Positions 53,001 through 64,000 of a DNA stretch of 64,000 bases are shown here, piece after piece. A program made the position numbers and the translations under genes. Source of the DNA: Oncomelania hupensis (lineage: Eukaryota > Mollusca > Gastropoda > Littorinimorpha > Pomatiopsidae); assembly GCA_036898135.1 (NCBI GenBank), contig CM072515.1:17298411-17362410 (forward strand), in the 5' to 3' direction. Within the stretch, counting starts at the first letter, position 1; the number at the start of each line of letters is the position of its first letter. The notes below the pieces were generated by a model. It searched no databases, was not told the origin of the DNA, and was given only the letters and a program-made list of their open reading frames with translations.

Positions 53001-53820
53001 TCTTTCTAAATTTAGTCACAAATAATCTGTCAATATTTGTTTCGGACACCCAAAATTTGAGTTAACTCTTAAAGATATTCAAACATCAAGTGGAGCCTTT
53101 AATATTTATAGCAATCAATACTAAAACTTCCACAAACTTTGTAATGATAAAATGCCACAAGAAAGGCACTACCTTATAAATCACAGAATAGTGATTATTG
53201 CTCCAAGTATCACATGTTTACATGAAAAGATTTTCCAATAAATTCAGCGTTCATTTCAATTTTGTCATTCCAATCACATTCATACTCGATGATGATGAAA
53301 AAAAAAATTGTACCCAGAAAAAGGAATAATTTTAAATATGTGTACTTTTATCAACAATTATTGTAAAATCATCAGTTTGTAAAAAAAATGTACGCTATAA
53401 TTCCATATTTACTCAACGATCAACAAACAACAATCTACCAGGGGACTTTGCTCATTGGGCCCCAAAGAAAATGACTAATTATACTATTAATACTGTACAT
53501 TAAAAAAAAAAAATTTGAAGCAATTCCATGACAGGTTAAATACATTCTGTACAAAACAAATGGAAAGAATATGTCAAAAGTAAACTAGCGCTGAAAAACA
53601 TCCACATCTGAAGGCTTGCCCCCTTCTTCCCCCTTCCCTCCCCCTGCCTTATTATTTTTTGCTTGAAAATAATCATAAGCTATTTATCTCAAAATAAAAT
53701 CGTGTAAGTTTATTCTGTGGGCCTCATTTCAGGAAGGATTTGTAGCAAGATGAGGGAGGAGAGGGGATAGGTGGCTTTGCTTGCAGTTGTGTACACCTTC
53801 GAAGGAAATTTTTAAAAATG
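50030..53820. other. intergenic region between Scm and the transporter gene
   Basis: AT-rich, with long T- and A-rich tracts and no exon I can support. A LINE/SINE tail remnant (GTGCGCTATACAAATCC followed by A-rich sequence) lies at 52050-52145. Confidence 0.45.
52050..52145 (+). repeat. retroelement 3'-tail remnant
   Basis: GGCGCCTCAGGCGGCTTGAG ... GGCGAAATATGTGCGCTATAC ... followed by an A-rich tract. The GCGCTATA motif near a poly-A or ATT tail is shared with 31548-31620 and 40462-40500. Confidence 0.45.
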
Positions 53821-53821
53821 A

Positions 53822-54366
53822 CCACATTACATTACATTACATGATTATTGCTTTAGGTCCAGCGGACTCTTTCGAGCGAAATCAGGACCAGACAACCCCT
53901 GATCCGCATAAAAGATCTGCTGAAACAACCCTAACGGTAAAACTGAAGGCACTCCATTAGCCGGTCACTTTACAATAAAGACATCCCATGCAGGGGACGC
54001 TGAAGCTATACTCTAATTTATCGAACCCCCGTTTACAAAAACTAAATAGAATACAAACATTATAAAATATAAACCAAACACATACATATAAAATGCCTAC
54101 ATTGCTAATTAATAACACCATAGGAAGCCCTAGTGACCACCTGGCAGAAAGCCTCCAATATTCCCAAGCTGATCCAACAGACCTCATACACAAATAAATG
54201 AGTTTTGTCCCGGAAGAGTTAGGTGACTGGTCTAGCGAAGAAGAAGATAGTATAGCATATTGATAGAACAGAGCAGGAATGAGAAAGACTGGGGGAATTT
54301 GAAGCACTAAATTTCCAGAAAGTGGGGATACTATTTATACTGAAACCCCCGGCACCCCAACGGGGG
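53822..54366 (-). repeat. interspersed repeat with TATA-box-like start, copy 2 (inverted)
   Basis: Reverse complement of the repeat at 5147-5830, including TATAAATAGTATCCCC (near 54320-54340) and the downstream block ending with the pair TCCGCTGGACCTAAAGC. Its tail is an ATTAC microsatellite (53824-53842). It lacks the TA expansion of copy 1. Confidence 0.8.
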
Positions 54367-55627
54367 TAAAAAATGACCCCAACAAACATGATATTTATTG
54401 TTAGTCTTCATCAAAATAGAGGAGCAAATTAATACCAAAGCATCAAAACTAAAAGATGTTAAAGTTGTCTGTATTTTCTTTGGATCCAGTTGATTTTACA
54501 GTTAATGATTTTGTTTTCTTTTGTCTTACAAAAACAAAGACTTGCTCAGCAAGCATTACATTAATAATAAAAAATAAATTAAAAAAAAAAAGCTTGTAAA
54601 AATAACTATATCTGTACAAAAATAGCAACTGATAACCATTTGATTAGGTATTGATAAAAATCAATCATTGTATGAGAAAGGCAAATATTATTGCAACTTT
54701 GTTGTAATGGAACATTAAAATACCATCTGTGGTTTACATATAGTAAAGCAAAGTTGTGATGCCCTATCAAATATAATTGACAAACAGCTCTTTCATTCCA
54801 TTTCATGTACGTATGTTTGCAACTAGCACAAAATATGTTTACATTTGAAGTTTAGATGATATAAAGTAAAAACCTAACAACCTCAAGCATCACTTATTAA
54901 TCCAGTCTCCTTCATATTTTGTGCACTAAACACGCGCACAAATATTTCCAGTCATGTCGATCTATCACTTGTGCTAGGTAACCATGTGTAGAGGTTTCTT
55001 CCTATGATTTTTTTAGTATTATTTACAAAAAATGCAAATGACTTGGAAATTGCACAGACGTTCTTGCAAAAGATAACAGTCCATTTCATTCCACGATACC
55101 TGCAGAGATTGAAACAAAAGCAAGGTACCACAAAAATAACATTCTTTAATGATTTTCACTTTGGTATAGAGTATACTAGCTACTTCCTGATGCATTTTCA
55201 TTGAGTAAAAATGTTGCTTAGGACGTTGTATAAGGTTTCGATATTTTTAAAATACACATATGTGGAATCTGAGAAGTCAAACAAGAACAGTAACGCAAAC
55301 GTATAAATATACATTGTTCAAAGCTGTTTCCTGTAATTTGTACTTGGTGAACAAACAGTTTAGCCTTATGCGGCTATCAATTTGAAATTTCAACAGTAAT
55401 TATGGTAAGAAATGTGTATTCAATACACTGACATATTCTGACTTAATACTCTCAGACGAATAAGAGATATACTGACAGCCACACATGAGTCCAGTGCAGA
55501 CGAGGAGTTGCCACGAAGGTAAATCACAATGTCCAACATGTAATAGCTCTATTGATATGCTTTCAGGAAAAAAATGTTCTTCACATCTATAGATACATCA
55601 GTTTCAAAACTCTTTCATCTTTGTTTC
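54367..55627. other. AT-rich stretch in the probable transporter 3' flank
   Basis: No gene or transposon ends recognised. Confidence 0.5.
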
Positions 55628-56345
55628 CCTATCCTATCCTATTCCTATCCCATAACTCGAAGGTTGTTGGGGCACCAAAGATGATTGTTTAACCAGCGTA
55701 CTCCCTTTCTCTGTCCTCAGCAACCCTCATGGCTTCGTTCAGTGTCCAGCCAGTCCATTCTTGAATGTTGTCCTCCCACCTCTTTTTCTGTCTCCCTCTT
55801 CTTCTGCCTCATTGCACTGTGCCTTGCAGGATGTTTTTTGCAAGGCCAGATGCTCTGGTGACGTGGTCAACACCATCAGAGCCTCCGTCCCCCCACCACC
55901 GCGAGCATGCCGTCCAACAGGAAACGCCCAGAAGTCCTCTGCAGCACCCCACCCCCATGCCCTGTATTCTTCGCTGCAGATGTGCCATGAGGGTCCATGT
56001 CTCACAAGCGCAAAGGAAGACGGAGATGACAAGGGAGCGTAGCAGCCCCACCTTGGAATGTAGACCAATGGTCCTGTCTTTCCAAATGGGCTTCAACCTT
56101 GTCAGGGCAGCAGTTGTTTGTGTGATCCTGGAGAGGACTTCCTGTTGAGACCCATTGTTTGATACAACGGCTCTAAATATTTGAAGCTATGCACTGTGTT
56201 GAGGGATTGGCCTTGGACTTTGATGTCTATATTGATGCCATTGGTGTTGTTGGTCATCATTTTGGTCTTCTCTGCACTTATTTCCATTCCATAGGCTCAG
56301 GAGGTGGTGTCAAGCCAGCTGTTCAAGTTCTTGTTCCTCTCCAGC
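55628..56345 (-). mobile_element. LINE 3' region, TATCC-tailed family, frames broken
   Basis: This is the longest copy of the family in the window. On the minus strand: EISAEKTKMMTNNTNGINID and SFKYLEPL (56180-56290), SLVISVFLCACETWTLMAHL and QRRIQ (55960-56040), then TRASGLAKNILQGTVQ and the RKRGG...WTG end (55720-55870), with a plus-strand TATCC tail at 55628-55650. Frames are shifted at least twice. It is inserted in the 3' flank or 3'UTR of the SLC16 gene. Confidence 0.8.
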
Positions 56346-56672
56346 CATCTTTTTTTTTCTTCAACAATATCTTTTTTCCTCCAACAATATCAATATTTGT
56401 TCAATATCATCTTGCTCTCCAGCAGAAACAAACATTAAAATGTAAAGCGGACTTTCTCCAACAGCATCCTTCATTGAAGGTTATCATGACTGTCCATAAG
56501 AACATCAAGCGTGCCCATGAACCAGGCACCTAACAATGTTCAGAAAGGCAATAAATTACTTTACACCTATTTAGCAATGACTTGGAACAGATCAATAAGC
56601 CATTTTGATCCAGGCAGACCAAGTCAACCGTCGTTCTGAACAAAGATGGCATATATTACCAACTACTTCTAC

Positions 56673-57013
56673 CTAAACTGCTTTAGGTTCTAGTTCTAAC
56701 TTTGCTCTCTCCGAGTCAATGTCCATGTCCGAGTCTCCATACTTGACTCCACTTTCCTCGTCTTCTTCTATAGGTTTATCAGCTGCATCCTTTGTATTGT
56801 TTTTTTTCCTCAGCAGCTGAGAACTTTCGTCAACATCACTGGCTTCTGCTCCTTTTCCATCACTATGCCCAGAGGCAGAGGTTCCATTAGCAGGCAGTTC
56901 GTCAGCAAAGAGGTTGGATTCTAATTCAGTGTCGACAGAGATGACAATCAGCTCGGTTTTTGATGGGCCACCATTCTTTGATGTAAAAGCTGCTGAGCCA
57001 GAACCATGTTTGT
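56673..57013 (-). CDS. putative last coding exon (cytoplasmic tail) of the SLC16 transporter
   Basis: Acceptor cttctttcag on the minus strand; 113 open codons to a TAG at 56673-56675. The composition is acidic and polar: SKTELIVISVDTELE, SASGHSDGKGAEASDVDE, IEEDEESGVKYGDSDMDIDS. It looks like a disordered cytosolic tail. It must be entered in phase 1; exon 62618-62724 leaves in phase 0, so an exon of length 3n+1 is needed between them (candidate at 61597-61627). Assignment to the same gene rests on strand, order and open length, not on sequence similarity. Confidence 0.6.
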
Positions 57014-57396
57014 CTGAAAGAAGAAAAAGGCAAAATAATAATCAATTTTAATATCATGTTCCCAGAATTAAATTACCAACACATCCATCATTTTAAACTC
57101 AAGTCAAACATCTTTACAAAATATTGATTTCATTGTTCTTGCAAACGCACATTCAATTACATCTGCTTTCTAAATGCATGTACACGCATAATAATCTGAT
57201 TAAAAATATATATTAATTTTCAGTCCCTTGTAAACATGTACTCAATTTTATTTTTGTGAAAAGAACAATGTATATGTAATTCCTAAAAAATCAAGCAGGA
57301 ATTTGAAAAGGTCGATGCACAACTGACCAGTTGGTAAAATTAACTAGTCATATTAAAAAAACAGTTTGCTCATAGAAAAAATACTCTTGCATTTTT

Positions 57397-57640
57397 CGAC
57401 GTCAAAAAAGCATATGACAGTGTGTGGCATGCAAGATTGTAATAAAAAAATAAAAAATTATTGGAATAAGTGGTCATATGTATAATTTTATTTAAAAGTT
57501 ATTTAAATAGCAGATTGATATGTACACGAGTAGGAAACACTTATTCATCTTGTCACAACATTGACATGGGAATTCCTGAGGGTTCTATAATTGCCCCTTT
57601 ATTGTTTTCATTTACTTATTCATGATCTTCCCACTGCATG
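57397..57640 (+). mobile_element. decayed LINE reverse-transcriptase fragment
   Basis: Plus-strand frames read FFDVKKAYDSVWHARL (the RT motif with catalytic Asp), then FKSYLNSRLICTRVGNTYSS, then NIDMGIPEGSIIAPLLFSF and IHDLP. Several frameshifts and stops. It abuts the repeat fragment at 57636-57815. Different from the two LINE groups elsewhere. Confidence 0.7.
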
Positions 57641-57815
57641 GGATGCCTTTATTGTAAAGTGACCAGCTGGTAGAGTGCCTTCAGTGTTAAAATTAGGGTT
57701 GTTTTAGCAGATCTTTTATACGGATCAAGGGTGAGTCCTTTTTCAACCAAGTTGATTTGGCTCTTTGCAGTCCGCTGGATTCTATAAACAATGACTAGCT
57801 ATCTAACTAACTACA
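57636..57815 (+). repeat. 3' fragment of the TATA-start interspersed repeat, copy 3
   Basis: GGATGCCTTTATTGTAAAGTG through GCAGTCCGCTGGATT matches 5650-5815 and the complement of 53850-53990. It ends in a CTAACTAACTA tail as in copy 1. It follows directly on the RT fragment, so the repeat may be the 3' end of that LINE. Confidence 0.75.
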
Positions 57816-58199
57816 TTCACATATAAATATACTAAACTAAAATTATATTGCTAAACATACATACACATAATTCATTAAAAAAATAATTTGTTTTGTCCTG
57901 TAAACACGAACTCCACTAAAAAATCTATTTTATACATACACACACACGCGCTCGCACCACATATGCATGCCTGCACACACGCACGCAATCCAGGCTTAGG
58001 GTACATGTGTCCTCTATCCTCACAATTCTAAAAGAAGACATTAGTCATCAAGTGTAAGTGATTTCTTTACAGCTCCTTTACCCTCAAAGAACCCCAAACC
58101 ATTTACTTTGTAACAGTTAAACGAGTCAACCTAGTCCATGATCTTGGACAAGTAGTGGTTGAGCCAAAGGTCATAGTATGCTTTGACAAGCCCTTGTAA

Positions 58200-58275
58200 G
58201 CTATCCTATCCTATCCTATCCCATAACTCAAAGGTCGTTGGGGGACCACAGATGATCGTTTAACCAGCGTACCTT
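58200..58275 (-). mobile_element. short LINE 3'-end fragment, TATCC-tailed family
   Basis: TATCCTATCCTATCCTATCCC is followed by the complement of the last codons of the family (ACTCAAAGGTCGTTGGGGG...). About 75 bp, strongly 5'-truncated. Confidence 0.8.
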
Positions 58276-60540
58276 GCAAGCTATCGGCAGAATATTGTAT
58301 ACTCCACTTCATAGCACTACAATAAGTAACTCACTATCACTTGTTAAAATGTCACCCTGGGCAGCAACCCTATACCAATTATACTATTACTATTTAAAAA
58401 ATGTGGTTATCCACATATATATGTTACTACTGCTAGTATACCAAGTGAGGTTAGTGGTCCTGAAAATCTGGCTGTTGGTTTCTGATAATGACAATATGAT
58501 ACTTAATCTGAGGGTTAGAATATCACAGAGAAATGCAGCAACGCTATTGTGTGTAACAATTTAAATATCCAATAAATTTAATTCAATTTCAGAAACTATT
58601 AAGCATTTAATTAAAATACGGAAAATAAGAGTGGGAGGATGGGTGTGGGAGATGGGAGGAATAACAAATCCTGTTGAGAGGTGTATGCAACTTTATATGC
58701 AACTTGAACTATTCTTATACTAAGCTGTTGGCATACTCAGTACTTCACACAGATGGACATATTGAATTGTCAAGCTCTACTCAAACAAGTCCATACATAA
58801 TACTTATTCTCTGACAGAGTGTGTTCTATTGATAGAAGTAGTTCACAATCGCAAGGATTGTGTGAAACAATTCAGATAAGTAATAAGACATGTGTTGAAA
58901 GTCGGCATAGCGTGCAGTTAAAGTGGGTTTCAGGAACTTGAGCAAAAACGTATATAAAATGCCTAATGCACACTAAGCGATGACTATTTGGTTATAATTA
59001 TATTTATACTTTTTTGGGGGTTGCATCTAATATTTGCAAAAATGTAATCTAAACTTTCAAAAGGTTGCCTGCCATAGGACTTGCATTGGTGACTAATCTC
59101 CATTAGGATACCTACACAGGCAGGCAAAAATGGAGTTAAGGTGGAGAGGGGGGGAGGGTGACTCGATGCTATCAGCGTGTGTTGAGAGGGCTTTGCCCAC
59201 ACCGTTTCTATCAGTCCCAGATTATCTTAGTGGTAATAACTATTATGCTCCCCGAGTGGACATCTGCATCAACTATTAAGCAATCCCTATCAGTGTCAGT
59301 GATAATGAAGAGCGTCCTTTCAAAGCACTCAATATAATCATGAACACCTGCCTGGCTATCACTTGCACTGTGACCTTTCACCACGTTTCATGTTAAGCGC
59401 CTCCATGATAAAGAAAGTCTACAATCATAACTATAAAGTGTTTAGAATGTCACAAATTGCACCACCTCCACATTTTTATAACTTAAGGCCAAAACAACGT
59501 CTGTTTACAGGTAACAAAGGAACAAAAAAATGGAGTCGGTAGGTAGCCTTTTTTCTTCCCCCTAAACCTTTTCCACTTTAAGTGCAATTTTGGGGGGATT
59601 TTTTCAAAAAAAAAAATTCCAGACAATCCCAACAAAAAAGTTAGAGTCAAGCCAAAGAATGAGGGTGGGTCAAAATACGGTAAACAGACCTGTTTTGAGT
59701 GGAGAAGGGGAGTGGGGGACTAATATTCTGATAATCACAATTAATTTTGTCATGAACTTTATGTTATGTCATTAGGACTCAACAGTTTGGAATGTAATTA
59801 ACGGTGCCATCTCCACAATAATAAATCTACCCAAGAGTAGCATTCTGATAACAGTGTTTAAACTTCTATCAATTTTATGAACTCCCCTTGATCTGCGCCA
59901 TTTCCTTGTCCCCCACAGAACATTCTCTTATATAATTGCACTTACAACAGCAGCTTGCCTGGCGTTTGTGTAATAATAACAATAAAAAAAATAATAATCA
60001 GCAGTCCTCAGCATATGTTGATTATGGCGGTAAAAAAGTTAACCAAGATAAACTCAGTATGCATTATCATTCAAGTTAATGACCCCAGCATTATTTTATA
60101 TTGTCAGTCTTGACGGAAAATTTCCTTTGGGTCACAAACGGAGATAGCACCTGTTCTTTTGTAATACAGCTTTATTTGGAATAGTATACTATACTGAGAC
60201 AAGTGTGATCAAGCACAGCTATCGATGATATAGGATACATTTTGTCAGCTTGCAAGGGCAATCCCCAAAATGACACAACTAATGTCTAACCGAAAAAAAA
60301 AAGATCCCAGTGACAAACATGAAGACTTTCAATTTTCAATGCATGTGTAAAAATACAGAGATTAGATCATTTTAAGTCTCTTGTAATTATTTGTTCAAAC
60401 AATTACAAGATTTTGTCTCTTCTTTGCCTATATTAAAAAGTATTGGATATTTTCAAAAAATGAATGTTGTAAGTTGATTTTCCTGTGCACCCTAGGCATA
60501 TTGATAGCATGGATTATGCTATGCCTTAAAACAGACACAA
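58276..60540. other. transporter intron, nothing recognised
   Basis: AT-rich intron between the putative tail exon and upstream exons. I looked for a further small exon on the minus strand and found no convincing one here. Confidence 0.45.
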
Positions 60541-60554
60541 TGTTCATCATTATG

Positions 60555-60690
60555 CATCATCATCATCGTCATCATCACCATCATCATCATCACCATCATT
60601 TCCACCATCATCATCATCATTATCATCATTACCTTTATCATCAATCATCATTATCATCATCACCACCACCCCGTCATCATCCTACTGACC
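60555..60690. repeat. (ATC)n/(CAT)n imperfect microsatellite
   Basis: About 130 bp of CATCAT/CACCAT units. It creates a His-rich frame that is not a gene. Confidence 0.95.
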
Positions 60691-61360
60691 AGCATTCATC
60701 AAGCGACTGTGGTATACGTCAGGACAGGACACTGCTACAAACTCTTCAATCTCTGTCACTGCTCTCTCACTCTGCAACAGCAACAATTCATGGCTGAATT
60801 ATTTCTGTCCATCTGATGTTGGAACAACTTGTTTCACTTTTTAAAAAAGCATCTAACATTCTTTTAAAAAAACAGCTGGATGAGATTCCAGCATTTAAAT
60901 TATTATTCTATGGCTATGAGGAATTGTAAAAAATCATAGGAAAATTGCATGCAAATCAGACCCAAGTAAACAGATTGACAGGCTTCACTGCCTGTTTTGT
61001 CCTAAAGCTACTATATGACTACTACTACAAAAATGATATTAATTGAACAGGACCTGTTAATTTTTTTAAGTAATCCTGAATAACAGGCACTAAAGACATC
61101 ATTACCAAACAGTGTATTTTAATGTTTTGCCAGAATAAGAGCATATCTTTGGTGTGGAATTGGGCTGAAATATTTTGAAGTAATATGAGTTATCAATATT
61201 GGCTAATAATAGTATATACTAACTAATGAGTAAAACAGAAAAAGCTAACACTTTAAAAGCTTAACACTGGTGAAAAGGAAACTCACAACATTTCACTCAT
61301 ATCCTGTCTCAATGAGTCTGTACGTCTTATTAACATGTCATGCATTAAAATGTTAACTTA

Positions 61361-61924
61361 AGCCCCAGTCAGACCTACCGATTCTCATAACATTTACCTG
61401 GTCACCCACTGTAGTAAATTACACAACAAGCTTACGATAAAATCTCATGCAAATCCATCATAGATTTAGAAAACAGGAGAAAACAAGTTCGCAGACAGAA
61501 CATGTTCTAATTAATGCAATGAAATCATAAGTTAGGGACCAATCAGAACATTCTGTGCGTCCTTGACATTGCGACTGAAAAAATGGCTTTACCCACCATC
61601 GTCTCCTCTGTCAAATTTCCTCCTTGTCTGCTACTAAAACAGCTAAATATAAATAAATAAATATAAATCTTCTCTCTCACTATCTTTCGAACTGCTGGAA
61701 CTCAAATGGTTGGTCATAGCTTTCACGAAATGTATATAGCAACAAGGGAGAGCACTTCAGCAACAAAGAAAGGGGTCTATGAGTGAGCCGCAGCCAAAAC
61801 CAACTTCTTCCTCTGTTGTATGGAATTCATTTTGTCGCGTGACCGATGGCTTTGTGCCAGCAGTCCTGAGATTAAATGGCATGGAACAAATTGTATGATT
61901 TAATTGGTAGGTCTGACTGGGCCT
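61361..61924. mobile_element. PIF/Harbinger-like MITE with TTA target duplication
   Basis: Left end AGCCCCAGTCAGACCTACC and right end GGTAGGTCTGACTGGGCCT are inverted repeats (about 21 of 23 positions match with the next bases ATT). TTA flanks both sides (61358-61360, 61925-61927), the target preference of PIF/Harbinger transposons. 564 bp, no transposase. It lies in the SLC16 intron between exon 62618-62724 and the tail exon. Confidence 0.85.
61597..61627 (-). CDS. candidate 31-nt exon of the SLC16 transporter inside the MITE
   Basis: Minus strand: acceptor ttttagtagcag, 31 nt encoding TRRKFDRGDD, donor GATG|gtgggt. It enters in phase 0 and leaves in phase 1, exactly what is needed to join exon 62618-62724 to the tail exon 56673-57013. 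The basic stretch right after the last helix fits MCT8/MCT10 relatives, which have basic residues there. However, it lies inside the MITE and the acceptor is only moderate, so a chance fit is quite possible. Confidence 0.35.
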
Positions 61925-62617
61925 TTATTAAAATAAAGTGTGAAAAGAGAACAACTAGAATTAAAATGTTCACCGTCGCTTAGACGGCGACATAAAATTA
62001 CTTATAATTTGAATACAACAAATCAATTTTAAATGATGACAATAATTATATTGTCAACCGAAAACCGTTCTGCAGAAACTCAAGCTTAACAATAAATAAG
62101 TAACAGCATTATTTCAGGATGGCAATATGAAATGAGATACACAAAGAAATATCTATGAAATATAATATACACAATTTGGTGAAACTGAAAATCCTGCACC
62201 ATTTATCTCTATCCTTGATGGAAGGGTGTGTGCACGTGCAAAAAAAAACAACATTAAAACATGTAGCAAAGTCAATTCCGCAACTGAAAACCTTGTGAGA
62301 ACGCAACTACAATTTATAAAGAAAATGTTCAAACTTTCTCAACCACAGCCTGCCCTTACCACAGTGTATTCGATACTACGATACATCTTAAAACAAACAT
62401 TTCAGGACTAATTGTTAGTACTTCTTTTAGGGTAACTGTCATGAATGAACAAGACAACAAATCAAGACACTATACCATCACCCATTCAATCATCTTCTAA
62501 TGCTTCTTGGCCATGACATAGTACTGGCCTCTACCAAGATTCACATTTTCATCATGTCCATGGTTAAGAGTTAAAAACCGAATTAAGCCTACACATTTTC
62601 TGTAATGCAAGACTCAC

Positions 62618-62724
62618 CTCTTGATGTTTAGGTATCAAGAACATAAGAATAGCACCAATGATGGGAGGTGCACCAGCTGCATGGAAGGCAACTCGGTATG
62701 AACCAAGGTAGTCGTAAGATAAAC
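62618..62724 (-). CDS. SLC16 (MCT8/MCT10-like) transporter exon: last transmembrane helix
   Basis: Minus strand: acceptor actatgtttgcag, donor AAGAG|gtgagt; phase 1 in, phase 0 out. It encodes LSYDYLGSYRVAFHAAGAPP and IIGAILMFLIPKHQE, corresponding to GLLxDxxGSYxVAFYxAGxPPIIGAxxLFxIP in vertebrate MCT10/MCT8, the loop before helix 12 and helix 12 itself. Confidence 0.88.
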
Positions 62725-63096
62725 CTGCAAACATAGTTACATATTCATTTGCTAATTTTGATAATGATGGCAATGAAACCATGATATTGAGGACAGTGAC
62801 TATGAATGCTAGTCGTGGCTCAAACGAAGCTGATGATTATGTGAAAGAAGAAAACATTTTGGCATATTATCACAATAGTATAGTTCAGGCAGAATGTAAA
62901 AACAATGCTTTGATAATGATTTCCAGTTCAGAGTCCGATTTGTATTCATCCAGTCAATATAAATTTGTCAACTTGCTATACCTTTGCAAAGTCTAACAAT
63001 GGATAATAAAACAGCGCCAATATATTATGTAATGCTATTTTCTGTATGACAGTACATCTTTTCAAACCTTTATTTTGGGGTTCAAAATAAACTGAC

Positions 63097-63463
63097 CAGC
63101 CAGTGGAGGTCCGACAGTCATGGGGATGGAGAAGATGCTAAAGAGAAAGCCTATAGCCTGAGAGGCTCCACTCTGTCCCACCAGGTCAAAGGCAATAGGC
63201 CCCAGCAGGCAGACGAACAGTCCATCACAAAGGCCCATCACTAGGCAGATGATGATGAGGGAGGTAAAACTGTCAGCAAAAGGTATACACATGGTGGTCA
63301 CCCCCAGTAGAAGAAATGCTGCCTGCTGCATGTGGACTCGGCTCAAACAGTGGACGTCCGCCAGCAGGCCAAACAGAATACGAGATACGCCCGACGTGAT
63401 GCTGATACACATTGGTAGCAAGTTTCCATTTGAACCAGGGAATGTGTCTTTTACGTGTTGTAC
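63097..63463 (-). CDS. SLC16 (MCT8/MCT10-like) monocarboxylate/amino-acid transporter exon: helices 8-11
   Basis: Minus strand: acceptor aatgcttgcag, donor GGCTG|gtcagt; phase 0 in, phase 1 out; 122 codons. It encodes SITSGVSRILFGLLADV (helix 8), QQAAFLLLGVTTMCIPFADS (helix 9), LIIICLVMGLCDGLFVCLLG (helix 10) and PIAFDLVGQSGASQAIGFLF with PMTVGPPLAG (helix 11). The block LCDGxFxxxxxPIAFxLVGxxxASQAIG is characteristic of the SLC16A2/SLC16A10 group, plasma-membrane carriers of thyroid hormone and aromatic amino acids in vertebrates. The substrate in this organism is not known. The N-terminal exons, including the helix 1 signature, lie beyond the right end of the window. Confidence 0.92.
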
Positions 63464-64000
63464 CTGCAAGCATTAAATTTTATTTTAAACTTGGAGGGCA
63501 ACACCCATATGACTGATATGGTCCTTATGGAACTCACAATATTTAACATGGAAATGAATGCCCAGAGAAAACAAAATGAAATTGGCATTAAAATGCAAAG
63601 TAATACTGACTTTTGATATTTCTATGCTCTTGACCTTGAGATGATCTTGACCCGCGGCTCCAAATATACATGTACTATAAAAATAAAAAAAACTACAGCA
63701 AAAGTTGTATTATGCACACAAAAAAACTGACCTTGAGATGACCTTGACCTTCAGTGATCTTAACCTTGGGATGACTTTGACCTTTATGTGACATCTCATG
63801 TTGTTGCATACCATGGGTTAAATAAACAGCCATTCCATTCCACTGTATGATGACCTTTTTTTGGCATGTTTTTCCAAGCCTAAAATTACCTTGACTTTCA
63901 AGATCAATGCAAAAAGGAACATAAATGAAAGATTAATTTATTATCTCTAAATACAAGTTTGGACTTTATATTTCTCATAATTTAGGGTCAAGGTCACTTC

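Noticed and set aside
60474..60797. His-rich 107-residue frame
   Set aside because: It is the CAT/ATC microsatellite read in one frame.

Overview
The window is animal nuclear DNA. Its genes are split by introns with ordinary GT-AG sites, it is rich in microsatellites, and its transposon set (hAT, piggyBac, PIF/Harbinger, Gypsy, DIRS, several non-LTR retroelements, tRNA-derived SINEs) fits a lophotrochozoan, most likely a gastropod mollusc. The species assignment is inference; the gene identities come from reading the translated exons.

Four conserved protein-coding genes are present. (1) The last two coding exons of a CEP85-type centrosomal protein (+, 5964-6629), followed by a long 3'UTR that carries a non-LTR retrotransposon insertion with a 15-bp target duplication. 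(2) A complete single-exon ANAPC13 gene (-, 13161-13397). (3) A complete Sex-comb-on-midleg (Scm/SCMH1) Polycomb gene (+, 11 coding exons, 14795-42992), whose exon phases join into one 596-residue frame with two MBT repeats, a SLED domain and a C-terminal SAM domain. (4) The 3' half of an SLC16 MCT8/MCT10-type transporter (-, 56673 to beyond 63463). ANAPC13 and Scm are head to head and probably share a bidirectional promoter near 13400-13576.

The rest is mostly mobile DNA. A frameshifted hAT transposase fills 3-3465. The 14.5-kb first intron of Scm is a transposon graveyard: a 4.4-kb element with 24-bp inverted ends and hairpin arrays enclosing a broken Gypsy gag-pol (15463-19899); a hAT-like element carrying a second element that itself carries a LINE fragment (20424-22257); a LINE interrupted by a sister copy of that hAT-like element (25704-28110); and a CCGGT-rich hAT-like element (28335-29034). 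Later Scm introns hold a SINE, a piggyBac-like remnant, a two-exon hAT remnant, a second SINE, a LINE 3' end and a possible solo LTR. Downstream of Scm are a decayed DIRS retroelement (44760-47935) and a 1.3-kb imperfect palindrome (48649-49966). A PIF/Harbinger-like MITE lies in a transporter intron and covers a candidate 31-nt exon.

Scm and ANAPC13 act in chromatin silencing and mitotic ubiquitination, CEP85 at the centrosome, and the SLC16 protein at the plasma membrane. There is no operon-like co-function. The scientific interest lies mainly in the transposon structures: several ends and target duplications can be read directly, including sites where paralogous copies supply the empty site.
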